Shown here piece after piece: positions 1 through 13,213 of a stretch of DNA of 64,000 bases. The notes below the pieces were generated by a model. That model saw only the letters and a program-made list of their open reading frames with translations, was not told where the DNA came from and did no database searches. The position numbers were made by a program, and so were the translations under genes. The stretch is from Chromobotia macracanthus (taxonomy: Eukaryota; Chordata; Actinopteri; Cypriniformes; Botiidae), in assembly GCA_036877525.1 (NCBI GenBank), contig JAZGTH010000103.1, positions 2,306,001-2,370,000 of the forward strand, in the 5' to 3' direction. How positions within the stretch are numbered: position 1 is the stretch's first letter; every line of letters begins with the position of its first letter.

Positions 1-651
1 TCAGTGAATATTTTGTAGGGTTAGTGCATTTATGAAAGTCAGTTTCTGTGTAAACATGCACTGGACTACAAAGCTACTGGACATTTCTTTACATTAGTTT
101 ATTGTTCACACTATACAGGGGAAGTTGTCACAGCTGTCAGAATATTACAGGCTTTCAGCAATATGTAACAGTAGAACCATCATTAATATAAACCAATAAA
201 CCGCATAAAATAGTAAACGTACAAACAATATTAGTATGCTTTGTTATTTATATTGATGAATATTTTATGAATGTAATTATCAATATAAATGGATATTGAT
301 CAAATATGAATAAATTGCATACATTTATAACTTTTAAAAATCTGACCTGACATTTATAAAAATACTGTTTTCTGAGAACACAGTTTAACCTTTAAAAATC
401 TGTCAAAAATCTGTCTTTATTATCTAGTCCGCCCTTGTCTGTATGTATGTTAATGTGCTTGTCTGACTCTAAACCTTATAGTTACTGAGTTCTCATGACA
501 GCTAACCCTGCAGAGCAGTACAGCTACCTCACAGTACAGAGATGAAGAATACTTGAAGCACCTTAAGAAACACCTATAGGAAGCTATACATCATCCAATG
601 AAAATATATCATCATTATATAGGAGTACATCCTGTGAGGTATGAAACTTAC
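1..651. other. Left-edge non-coding DNA (intron 1 of the SLC5A gene)
   Basis: This AT-rich stretch lies downstream of the donor site of the SLC5A first exon on the minus strand, so it should be intron. I see no second SLC5A exon, repeat family or RNA gene in it. Confidence 0.5.
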
Positions 652-786
652 CCACAATCCCACAGCTAGGACCAGGATGAAGTAGATGACCAGCACCACT
701 ATATCTCCGGTGACCAGGGTGGATGGTGGAGAGCTGCCCTCAGCGGTGGGAGAAGGAGGAGCCTGGGAAAGCTCGGTGACACCCAT
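652..786 (-). CDS. SLC5A-family Na+/solute cotransporter, first coding exon (partial)
   Basis: The exon encodes an N-terminal tail followed by a hydrophobic segment, GDIVVLVIYFILVLAVGLW, which matches the first transmembrane helix of sodium/glucose-type SLC5 carriers in the plasma membrane. The donor GTAAGT follows at 651-646 in phase 0. I chose the ATG at 786 because the frame upstream of it has only a GTG at 810 and then a stop. The rest of the gene lies left of the window. By memory the helix is closest to SLC5A11 (SMIT2) or SLC5A10, but one exon cannot settle the member. The neighbour to the right, grid2ip, is on the same strand. Confidence 0.7.
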
Positions 787-2289
787 GAGGTCAAAGGGTT
801 TCTCCAGCACGTCACTTTAAAACATCAGCAGCGGTAGATAATGTTCACATGTACACACACGTTGATGACATGACGTCGGAAGATGTGGCTTCATGTTTTC
901 ACTGATTATACATTATCCAGCTTGTTTCTGAATGTTAATGCTTAAAGACTGACAGTCATGCATTCAGATACATGTTAAGACTAATAAATGACAACACAAG
1001 AATGCAAATGTGTCCTTACTGTGTAGAAACTGGACGTTTTGGTTTTACTCTGAACAACGGAAGAGAAATATATACACACACAAACTTACAGCAGCCTGCA
1101 TGATAACAGCTCGCTCAAAATCTGCTGCTGCCTCGGCCTGATCTCAGGTCAGTGCTGCTATCAGAGATCTCAAGGCCTTATTCAAGAGTAAATGAGTGAA
1201 TAAGAAGAAAAGAGCCTCACCTGAATCAGCGGTCAGAAAGAGAGGTCTTTATCTGATCCCACTATTCATTTAAACAGCACTGCAGGGTCTGAGTGACAGA
1301 CTCCAGTAACACTCTCAGATCTGATCTGATCTGATCAAACTCCACTCGCTCTTTATGTAAGACGACACACGCTGGTTAAAATGTAAGAGTGTTTTATTAC
1401 CAAAACACAAAACAACATAACCGTGTCGCAACATTCCCTTATACACAGTTACTCAGCAGAGATGTTAACGGTAATGAGACATTACAGGAAAAATCAAGAA
1501 TCTCTCAATTAAACATTGTGTGTTTTCTCACACAAATGAATGAGAGTAAAAGTGCTGCGCTGCTCAACAGATCTCCAGCAGGTTGTATGTTTTAGTTTTC
1601 CTCTGAGTTGAAGTTAGACATTCAAACGATGTTTCTTGAACGTTACTGTACTGACACTGAAATAATGAAACAGACATGAAAATTCAGTAAAACAACAATA
1701 TAAAACAGCTATGAAACATGATTTGATCATAAAACACTCTGTGTCTGTACATTCATTTGTAAACTCAACAATTTGTCAAAAGACATAAGCAACGATGAAC
1801 TAATTCCAGCCATAAATGATTCAGAAATGAAATACATGGATTCACATGATTAATTTTACCATATAAAGATTTGTACACGTGAGAAACTAGTAAACTCTAC
1901 ATATAAGAGACACAGACTCTTTTCACAGTCTTTACATTTATATACGGTTACACATGGAAAGTCTCATATGATCTTTAAACATACAGTATTTCTGCAATGA
2001 ATAGAATGATACAAGAATTTAAAGCAGATAAAAGCAGATTAGCAGCATGAAAGATCATTTTTAATTAACAGCTTTGTTTCTCACTGCTAGCGAAGCCACA
2101 TAAGAACTGATTGCACGTCTGGTACAGTAACATACATCTGTATTTTCATTTTATATTGCACCTCTGATACAGTAACATACATCTACCTGCATTTTTATTA
2201 TATACTGCACTTAAATCTTCTGCATATGAGGAATGACTTTAATCTGTTAAGACATTGATGTATATATATATATATATATCAATGTTTGG
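787..2289. other. 5' flank of the SLC5A gene; no gene seen
   Basis: This is mostly AT-rich DNA with no convincing exon. It holds a short GATCT tandem run near 1316-1336 and a TA microsatellite at about 2258-2278. The small plus-strand reading frame at 1389-1595 has no coding character. Confidence 0.5.
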
Positions 2290-2480
2290 GCACTGTATTT
2301 AGGCATTGGTTATAATGGCGTTATTAAAACATTTTTAAAGCATTTCACTAACAACTTAAAAGTAATGTTTTTGATAAATATAATATTTAACATTAAAAAA
2401 GTTCTAGTAACATTACTGCAAGAACATTTTGGAAAATTCTGAGAGAACGTTAAGAGAACGTTCTGAGATCATTCCCTGTT
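2290..2480 (-). repeat. AACGTT-rich dispersed repeat, copy 1 (minus orientation)
   Basis: Read on the minus strand it has the same order of landmarks as three other segments in the window (5290-5612, 18850-19160 and 54165-54455). A TCTCAGAACGTT block comes first, then a GTTACTAGAAC block, then AAGTTGTTAGTG. This copy holds only the first half of the element. The class is not known to me; it is probably a non-autonomous DNA transposon. Confidence 0.6.
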
Positions 2481-2593
2481 CGCTGGGTAAAAAACATTAC
2501 CTTCATTCAGTAAATAATATTCAAAGTCCTTCACCAGATCTGGACAAGAGGAAACACAGAATCTTTCCAGCTTTACAATCATCTGCATGGACA

Positions 2594-2740
2594 TTCATGC
2601 ATTTGGCAGATTCTTTATTCAAAGTGCACTCAAGAGTTTATATTTCTCACTTTAAATGCTCCCTGGAAATTGAACCCACAACCTCCATGTTGCTTTGTGC
2701 TCTCTACCTGTTGAGCTCTGGCAACTTGATGTGAGTTACA
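2594..2740 (-). mobile_element. tRNA-derived SINE (minus strand)
   Basis: On the minus strand there is a tRNA-like head (AGCTCAACAGGTAGAG, then a B-box-like GTGGGTTCAATTTCC). The common fish SINE tail follows (TTTGAATAAAGAATCTGCC). It is related to the copies at 32873 and 40968. Confidence 0.7.
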
Positions 2741-2995
2741 GGAGCATTTATGCTGTTCTATAGACTCAGTCAGTCTGTCCTGTATTTGACTGATGAGTGT
2801 TTAACTCTATATAATGTGAACTATATAACTTCACAGGACCCTGACAGGTTTACATTAGTCCATAGATTATCACATGACTATCACTAAATCAGTGTGAGCA
2901 GATATACTGGAGTGTGTGTATGACAGCATTGGTTCTTGTAGTATGTTCATATGTGTGTGTAATGAGTGTTTTGAGCTCATGTTGGCCGGGTTTCT

Positions 2996-5900
2996 TCACC
3001 AGGCTAAAGGAGAGGCTGTGCGTGGACTTCTGGGGCTGCGTGGAGGGATCTCAGTAGTCTGGACATCACTCAGAGCTCTCTAGAAAACACAGACACATTT
3101 AAATTGTGCAACGTTTTGCACAAAGGTTTAGCAGTATATTTATTCTAAGCACCTTTGTTTGAGCTCTGCTTTCCTCTCTATGTGTGTGTTTATCCTGTAA
3201 GTACTTCAGTTCTCTGTAACCTCGAGGGTCAGTTTCAGCTGTTAATGAATGTTAAAGGTGCAATGTGTCACTTCTGCACAACGTTTACCCTGTTCACTGG
3301 TGTATTACAGCAGGACAGGAGAAAGTGTATCACAAATATTACACACCTCACTGTGGACATCGTTTTCATATTACATTGAACATTGTTAAGACCTAAACAA
3401 GACCTAAAAAAAACCTGAATACATCAAGCTATATTTATTTAGCAAATAAAGATTGTTGTATGTAGGAAAGTGTTTGTACAAAAACAGATCATTGAAAAGG
3501 CCACAAAACAGAACCCTCCTGTGGGAGCTCAGGAGAGGAACCTGAGCTGTGACCTAATTTTGCCACCTGTTTGTGCTGAAAACCTCAATAAATTCCTCTA
3601 CTAACATTCACCTCATACATCAGACTGTCCATCAGGTCTTCAAGCGTGAAACTCACCTCAAATTTAGAGATAAACTCAGCAAAGATGCCGAAGAAACTCT
3701 CTGTGGTTGTGGCCTTTCCGTCCTCACCGAAGAAAGTCGCCACTCTGCTGAACTGCTCCACGGCCCTCTGCTGCAGAGACTCCAGAGACTGAAGTGTGGG
3801 ATGACTGTTCTCCAGAAAGCCCTGAACATAACCGCTAAGGTACCTCATCTTCAATCTGAGTCATTTATGAAGTTTCATTTAGTGGCCATAGCTAGTAGGA
3901 ATAATTTCTACTAAAACCATATCTGACAAATATGTCACTTTCACTTTACTCTTTACTAGGGGCTACAAGAATTTTTAAAAACATACAGTTCGATATACAA
4001 AATATGTATTTTAGCATGAGGATACGCTCATAACAACAGCGAAGCGATCCTCGGCTGTGGCCGGCATCTTCTGACATGCTGCACGAATGTCCTTAACTGT
4101 GGCTTGAAGGTCACTGAAGTCAGTGGTGATGTTTCTCTGATTCACTGTAGAGAGAAATTCATCACTGAGAAACATCACACTGACCACAGAACCCCCCCGA
4201 CCCTTCATGTGGAGAAGAAATCTCGACATATCATTCGTAATATTGAGATATGAATGCTGGCTGTTATGAAGCATAGTTTTAAACAAACAGTGTTGTGAAT
4301 TCATTTTCAAATTTATCTTGTGCTTTTTAAATTCAGACATATATTTGAGAAACCTCATGGAGATCTTCACCTTTGGCTGCCTGTGGGACTGTCATGAGCT
4401 CCTTGCCAAAGTCGAGAACCTCAGGAAAATGTTGGCACAATGATTTCACCAGGATATGGAGAAATGTCGACTTTCCATCCACTGTTTTGGTGGTGCTAAG
4501 CTTCAATTAAAATTCAGATAATGGAGGAAAACTTCACTAGTTACCCAATAAACCCCACAAACTCTAATATATCTGCAAAAGATGCATACAGAGCAGAGAA
4601 GCTTACCTCAGTGAGAAAATTGATCTTGAAACCTGTGGTTTTACTGCTCTTGGGTTGACCATTATTCAGGTAATTTCCCATTGCCAAAACAAACTGAATT
4701 AAAACAATAAACAAAGAATGTTAAGATAAACAGGCTGTTTACTTACTAGATGACATACGAAGACTTGCAAATAAAGAGTCAAACCTCCAGAATCTTGGCT
4801 AGTTTTTTGCTGTTCTTGAGTTCCATCGAAGCTCTGAAAATACAGTCATACGCTCCTCTCATCTCCTCAGTTTTCTCTTGTAATGTAGTTTTAAAGTGGA
4901 GACTTTTCAAACGGGTCTTGTATTCTGGCACTGACAGCATCTAAACACACAAGTTGTGCACAAACGTTAGTGTTGATGAAGTTTCCAGCTCTGGAAATGA
5001 ACTCTTGATGATCGTCACTCTCTCGGTGTGGCTGGTCTTTGTCATGTACCTGCAGAACAAACTGGTCGGGCTCACTCAGTTTGTTTGGCCGGTCTCTGTA
5101 CTGCTCGTACTGCCTCACCTCGTCCTCGTCCGCGGCGCGTGCAGCAGCAGCTGTTTAATATGAGGCGGCTCCAAACGTTCACTTAACATTGTCATCAGAA
5201 CCTGCCGCAGCTCTCCTGGTGACAGCTTCAGATGGGCAATCAGGATCGCTACGACAAAGATAGAAGAGTCCTAAGGCGGTAATCCAGCTAACAGCAAACA
5301 TTCTCAGAACGTTGGCTTATGTTCTCTGAAAAGTTCCCTCAACGTTATCAAAGATGTAACATTAGCAGAACCATTTTAAATGTTATATATTAAATAAAAA
5401 AACGTTATTCATAAGTTGTTAGTGGAACGTTTTATAAACATTACAGAATTAAAAAAGTTTAAATAACATTCTTGTAACCAAGCAACATCTTAAAACTGTA
5501 TGTTTTTAATGTTCCTAGAACACTGAAAATAACATTTTTAACATTTTGTTACTTAATGGAAATATTACAGAAACATTCTTACAACCTAAAACTGTTAGCT
5601 GGGAATGTCTACACAGGACAGAAGCTCATATGCTAATGGCTAACAGTAGATCATCATTACAGAAACTAACAGGCTAAGAGTTGGGGCAGTTAGCCTAAGA
5701 AGAACATGGTTAGCAAGTCTAAGACAATAAAGTTATAGAAATGCAAGACAAAAGATGGACAATCTGTGTGATGAGTCCATTTACTCACAAGCATTGTAGG
5801 CCTTCTTATGGGAGAGAATCTCTACCACATCTTTCTTCTTGAAAGTCTCCACCTGAGGTGACGGCTCTGGAACAGAAACTGAGACATTGAATTAGTGTGA

Positions 5901-8900
5901 GAGAGATCTGTATGACAAAGAGACTGTGCTGGTAGATGAAACAGACGTACACCTAAAACAGAATGCTAAGACTTCCAGAACAGTAACAGCATGGATCAGT
6001 TTATCTGGATATTCCTAACTAAACAAAAGAAAAATCTACAACTTCAAAAAAACAATGTTACATCATCCATAGATGCTCAAACTGATTAGATCAAGTTTTT
6101 ATTTGGGTCACTCCAGAAAAACCTAAAATGTTTAAGTCTGAGGCCACCATGGCTTTGATTTATATTACACTGCTCTATGCAAACTAATCTGAAACATAGA
6201 AAAGATCTCTCGAACCCAAATGTCACAGGGCAGATCACAGTTTTTCACAACATGATATATACACGTGTCCTCTCTAGGGCTCTCAGGTAAAAAGTTTATT
6301 TTTGAAACAACGGCTTTCTTCTTAAAACCCTCTGTCATTAGATCCAGCTGGTATGCTAATCCAGTTGGCATGCTATTGTTGTCTTAGTACAGTTTCTCTC
6401 AGTCATGGAGGACTATCATTTCTTTAGAAATGCTGCAGGCATCTTGCTGTCCTCCTTTACAGTGACTCCTTTTATCCTGACACTGTTTTGGAGGACAGCC
6501 AGTTCTGGAAACAGTTTACAGTTGTTCTACATTTTCTCACCTTTTAGAAGATAGACTTAGTTGTGCTTTAAAGAATATCCAGTGTCTTGAAACATTCTTA
6601 TATTCTTGTCCTAACAGGTTATCCGAAACCTAAATCTAAGCTAAGTTGTTGGTCTTAATTCCCTACCCAGCTGATTAGACTGGTATGGTTTGATGGTTTT
6701 AGAGGGGTTTTGGGCACTTGGGCCACCAACTAAACCAGCTTGAAATGCTTAGGACAAGCAGACTCTCTTAGCTGATTTGAGCTGGAGGGGTTTGAAGTGA
6801 ACAGTTATTCTTATTTCTTTCTTACATTTTACTTACCAGGACTCTTTTGTGTCCCAAAACGTAGCTCCAAATCGAGGTATTTCACCATGTCACTCAGCTT
6901 GTCATAATCCGAGTCTTCTTCCAGCTGCAGTGTAGAAACATATATATCCTCTTGTTTTCTTTCTAATGGATTGAGATATTCTGATGAACATGGACCTCAT
7001 GAAAAGTGTCTCGTGTGGCCCAATATTTATTTTTTAGGTCTCCACGAACTTGAGAATATTTTAAACATTGTAAATCAACGTAAGAGTGGCTAATGCTCCT
7101 TGATTCTTTGGAAATTGCAAATACATCAAGAGCCTCTTACCTAAACGTAAGCAGAGCTAATACAGGACAACATCAGAGATTTATTAACATGCTAGAAGTT
7201 CTTAATAAGAATCAGCTGCAGACACTGACCCATATACAGCTGGTTTCACTATGATGAGCCCTTCAAATCTCACCTGTCCCCAGATGGTTCCCTCTGAATT
7301 TCCACCTGCTCCGCAGCGTAGCCTCTTCACACTCTTGATGACTGGAATCAGACTTCGGAGAGGTCTTTGGGAGAGGTGGAGGCACACAAGGTGGGGGTAA
7401 AAGGTGGGGGTGGAGGTGGTTCCACAGTAAACTCTTCAGGGTGGTGGCTTTCAGGTTGGGTGCACCAGGTGCTTGCGTTTGGGACTGGACTTCATGGTGG
7501 CCGTGATGGTGATGATGATGATGCTCATGGTACATGGGCTGTGGGCTCTGCCTGGCCTGTGCAATGGAGGGGCCGAGCGTCAAGTTGCTGCCGCTGCACT
7601 GCTGCTGCTTCTGACATGTTGCCGTTAATTCTCGTTGTTGATGCTGCATCTGTTGCCGATGCTGCTGCAGCATCTGTTGCTGCTTCTTAGAATCTGTTGT
7701 TATGGCTGAATCTGTCAGTTGCTGAAGCTGTTGTTGAATCCGTTGCTGTAAGGCTGAATATGCTGTTCTGCTGTTGGAAACTGTTGCTGTTGAATCTGTT
7801 GCTGCTTCTGGAATGTATGTTGTTGAAGAAGGCTAGGTTGTTGTTGCTGCTGCTGAAGCTGCTGTTGAAATCTGCCGTCACGAAGCCGTTGCTGAATCTA
7901 AGTTGTTGCTGCTGTAGCTTTTGCTGTTGAATCTGTCGCTGTTGAAGCTGTTGATGTTGAAACTGTTGCTGCTGTGCTGAAGCTGTTGTTGAATCTGTTG
8001 CCGCTGCTGCGGGATGGGCTGGAAGGTAGGAGAATCTGTTGGGTCTGGTGCGGCTGGTGGGGCTGATGATTCTAAGGCATTGAGAGCAGTCTGGATGGGC
8101 TGTACTTGGTGTATAAGCCTTCACTCTGATGAATGTAAGGTGTGTTGATGGAGGAGGCTGAGTTGGATAATAGGCTTGACGAGTCTGTTGCGTTCTGGTG
8201 ACTCTCGTGGTGGTACTGTTGTTTAGTGTGTTGGGATGGGTGATTAGTTTGGAGAAACTGCTGGTTTTCATGTACGCCCGGTGCAACTCTCTGTCTGCTC
8301 TCTCCAGTCTTTCAATCCGCTCCCACCCTCCAAACACTGCATCTGTTCCAGGTCTGTCAAGTCTATCCATGGAGCTGGACAGATGAGCTGATGATTGCAT
8401 GATCTGATAAGCATGGTGGCCTGACGTATGCTGCATCTCAGACGTGCCTATCTGAGCGTTTCCTTTCGCTCAATCCTATCAAGCCTATCCATGGAGCTAG
8501 AAAGTTAGTCCAATGTCTTGGTGTGCATGATGAGATTGTGTATTTGATGACTTGACTGGGATTGGTAACTTGGTTTATTTTGGTGAATTTAACATCTGGT
8601 GAGCCTGGGGGTGTTGATGAACCTGGTGAGTTGGATGACCCTTGATGGTGCATTTCCTCAGAGATTTGCATTGCTGGAAATGGATGACTGGGTTATATCT
8701 GGAGAAGGAATAGGGGCAAAGACTGGTGCATCTAAGGCTGAGGTTGTTGAGGGTGACCAGTGGTTGGTTGAACTGGAAGTGAGTGGTGCTCCTGGAGGAC
8801 TTGGTGTTCCGTCATCAGCTCATCACGGGTGGGCAACACCTTGTGAATGGACTGCTTGTGGAGGTGGGTTAGCCCGCGGTGGGGGTGGAGGAGGAGGTCC

Positions 8901-11900
8901 TGGGTGGCGACGGAACGTCAGTTGTCGGGGTGTGTGGTCAGGGGTGAACCCAGCAGGTGGAAGGGGATCATTGAATTGGACAGGGGGAGGAGGGGGAGGA
9001 GTCAGAGGGGAGGAGGAATATGCTCAGAACTGGAGGAGTACGAGAGAGCTGGCATCCTCACTGTTACTATGAACTTCACTTGGACTGCTTAGCTCCGGAG
9101 GTATGTATGGATCATCTTCTTCCTCCTCTTCCTCTTCCTCCTCCTCTTCCTCCTCCTCTTCTTCCTCCTCTTCTTCCTCCACCTCATCATCCTCATTCTG
9201 GAAGGTCATCTGGACAACATCCTGTTACAGCAAACATACAGCAATACATACACATCACAGCATTTATCTGACATTTAAAATTTATAAAAATTTTGGTTCT
9301 GTGTTGGGTTGCCAAGTGTAATGTTCAGTGTAAAATGTTGGTGCCTGTATGAAAACCAGTAGAGAACCACTGGTGCAGAGTAATAACACTTGAATGGAGC
9401 TAATACAAGAAACCATGCTAAGAATTTATGCTATAATATTTATATTATGTTTTATAGAAAATATACGGTAACTACCAAGCAAAAGTAAACCCTTTTTCTA
9501 ATGTACATACCTCTTCATAGTCATTTTCTGGTGAGAGAAAATCATCCACAGATAACTGCTGACCCAGCTGTTCACTCAGGGCCTCCATGAACAGATCTGT
9601 GTCTGGGTATGAGGTGGACGGGAGAAGGTGTAGCGCTTCTTTCGAATAGGTGGACTTGGAGGGTAGTCAGGAGGAGAAGGTGGAGAGAGAGGAGGGCTAT
9701 CCAAACTGATGTAGGGGTTGGAATCAGCACTGGTTTGGGTGGGAAGAGCTGGTGGGTAGCAGGGACACTGGGGACTGAGGGGGGCTCCTGTGTCCAAGAA
9801 TCAGGTTGTGGAGGAGGAGGTGGTGGATGGGTGCAGGCTGAGGTGATGCAGATCTGCGGCTACCTGAGAGATGAAGAGAGAAAACCCGAGGACATTACAC
9901 TTACACTCTTAAAATAACAGTTCTTCAGTTTATATAGTTCAAAGAACATTCTTCCACTTCAAAGAAACTTTTATGAAACAGAACGGTTCTATAGATGGTA
10001 AAGATTCTTTATGGAACCACAGACAAGAATGGTTCTTCTATGGCATCTTGAAGCACCTTTTTTAATGTATATAGTGTGTGGTGTGTCATCTACTCATTAA
10101 TCAGTTTTAGAGAAGAGAATTAGGTAACACTGAAAACTGAAAACACCACCTAATGTTTACCCAAACAAAAATTGGTGTAATGTTAAACAGTAATTCTTTA
10201 ATTGTCCTTTACCTGAAGTGGCCCGAACAGATGGAGATGAAGAGTGAGCCCTCACCGACTGTGAGGAAGAGTGTGGGAAGACATCCACACCAATCAGAGT
10301 GTCAGGAGCTGGAGGAGGTCGACTTTTCAGGGATTTCGATCTCTTCCCTGCATAGACATTCTCCAGCTCAGCATACACTGCTGACAGCTAGATGAACCAC
10401 AGGGACTTGGTTATTTACAAAAAGTCTTTGAGAATAAGCTTGCACCATCTACATCTTATGTGTCCAATTCTGTGCAATTCACAGACAAGCACTCACATTG
10501 GTCAGATTGTTGGGCGTCTCTGGTAGAGACGTTCCATCACCTGACTGTCTCTCCCCCAGGGGTCAGTCTCATAGGGGCCACCTCAACTGGACCAGTGCAG
10601 ATCCCTCATGCAGGGAGAAAACACCCCATCAACTCTCATTTCATTACATCTGTAATGAAGTTTCCATTATCTCTAATTTTTCATTTGAACAGATATTTTA
10701 ATTCCATTTGGAATTCCTTTGGCATTATGTTCCTTGAAGTACCTACAGCACTTCTGACAAAACTCTGACACCTTACTAGACTGAACTAGAAACTTCAGCC
10801 GCATTTGTGAATGACAAGGTTTAAGCAAGTAGCAAATGTTTCAGAATTAACATCTTTTGTTGTTCTACAACATTCTTATCAACCAATCATGGGCCAAATC
10901 CCATCAATACTTCTATCAATAATCTTCCCCTAAAACCAGAGGGAAAACAACTAATTGATAAGACCAAAAGAACCAAATCCCTAAACCAATCCCTAACCTT
11001 AAAATCTGATAAGCTGGTAAAGGAATATTTCCTACTTGAATAGATCACATTAACTTCATTAAGAATCACATTAAGAATCACAGTGCCAACTGCACTATAG
11101 TCCAATATAATTTGGTTCGGGACAATATCTTTTGGTATAATGTTGAGTAAAATTTACCATAGTGTTTGAAGAAGGCTTACCCATTCCCAGGTGAGTTCCG
11201 ATGACAAGATCATCAGAGCTCCGCCCCCTCACGCTGCTTCTGTATGTGTTTCCTGTCACCTTCATGGAGCTGCTGCGTCGATGAGGCTCATGGACTGGAG
11301 GCTCGGGTTCTGGGGCTGGCACTGTAATTCCATAATGCTTAGATATGCATACTTACACTTTTGACACCAAAACTTAAGGTGTATAAAGAATTACTGTGAA
11401 AGTTAAAGTGATAGTTCACCCAAAAATAAAAATACCTCCATCCTTTACTTATCCTCATGTCATTCCAAACCTGTATGACTTTTTTGCTTCTGATGAACAC
11501 AAAAGAAGATATCTTGAAGAACATTGGTAACCAAACAACAGTGGCACCCACTGACTTCCATTGCATGGACAGACCACCACATTTCTCAAAACATGTTCTT
11601 CATGTCACACAAGGTTTGGACTGACATGAGGGTAAGTAAGTGATGGAAAAAAATGTCATTTTTGGGTGAACTATTCCTTTAAAGGTGTGACTCACATCTG
11701 ATTTTATAGCCAAGGAAACGTGAGATCTTGTTCCGGCAGTGTTCCTGCTCCTCATAGGTTAGCAGCTGGTAAATGAACTGCCAGATCACCTGCTTTGCTG
11801 GAGTATCCAGCACAGGGAAGACGTCCACAATCAAAGTATCTACATTTCTAAGAGCACAGAGAACAAAAACAATATCCATATTTTTTACAATATCCATTTT

Positions 11901-13173
11901 CCAATATTCCAGTTTTGGAAGTAAAAGAACATCCATTAATCCATCATCCATCTTTACTTGTGAGATGCATCATCAGCTTCTGTTACCTGTGCTGGAAGAA
12001 CGCCTCCAGGGCCTTGCAGATGGTGTATCTCTCCTGGAAGGTGAGCAGGTGCTCCAGCTGCTGGCTGAAGGTGCGACCCTGTACACGGATACTGGGAGGC
12101 AGGATCTCGGCAACCCACTGCAAGGAGCTGAGCACCGGAGTGCGGGAGCGAGGAGATAACTCCACCTGATCAACTTCAGTCACGGTGAAGGACGGTGGAC
12201 CGTCTTCAACCACCAGGCTGGGCATTGCTCCACTGCCCTGCAGCATGGACACCACCTTCTCATGAGAACAACTCCTGCGAGGACACACAATGCAAACACA
12301 AACTTTAACTTACCTGATTACTGTATGAACATAAAGTGTGTTTAGATAAAGAACATTTGTGTATTAGACGGAACTTTATTTCATGTAGTTACAACTGAAA
12401 TCCATAACTTTTTTATTATTGAGCAAGTACACAACAGATCAGGTCAACATGATCTCCTTACCTTACCCTGATTCACAACTGTAAGTTTATAAAATGACTT
12501 GTGAATTGAATAATGAGTTATAATAATGACTCAGAGTCCAATTTCTCAGGAAAAGTCAGTTTGACTGTCACGTCTGTAAACATGAAGAAGGAGATCCAGC
12601 TACTATATTGCATATGTGGGTACGGTAGATGGTGCAGCGTTTATAGTTTGTTCTTACAGCAGTTATTTAGAATTCAAACCTGTCCATGTTAAGTTCCATG
12701 TTAAGTTAATGAGATGGCGACAGAGAGGCAAAAGTTACAGAATGCAGCTAAAATACACAATAAAAGTCGGACTCTCCATCAGAAGAGGTATTTTTAAATA
12801 ACCATGATGACATCACCTCATGTCCAATCCATTGAGAAACAGGATGCGATCTCCAGGTTTCAGCCCCGCCTTCTCAGCAGGGCTGCCTGCAGGCGCAAAG
12901 AAAACAGAGCAATCAGAAAGTCACTATTTACAGAAGATCATATGAGCTCCAGCTCAGATGAAGCTGCTCTTATGAGACGCCCTTTGCAATGACGTGAGAT
13001 CTATAAATCAAACCCGGCAGCTTGTGAGTGGCTCACATCCTAAGAATGGATGTTTCTCTTTGGCTTTTGAGGGCTGAATGTGGGAAACGTGTGAATCTAC
13101 AAGGATTTGCGCTAGATCAAAACATAGCTTCACCACCTGCATCTCTGCCTCTGACTCAGTTTGTGCTCTTCTG

Positions 13174-13213
<40 letters not shown>

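Noticed and set aside
7367..7690. Plus-strand 107-codon frame opposite the CAG-rich region
   Set aside because: It is the antisense shadow of the Gln/His-rich part of grid2ip exon 15.
8599..9092. Plus-strand glycine-rich open frames
   Set aside because: They are antisense shadows of the proline-rich coding sequence in grid2ip exon 15.
10497..10586. A frameshift in grid2ip exon 12 when the exon is started at 10586
   Set aside because: Starting the exon at the AG ending at 10541 gives an in-frame 44-nt exon, so no indel is required, although that acceptor has a weak pyrimidine tract.
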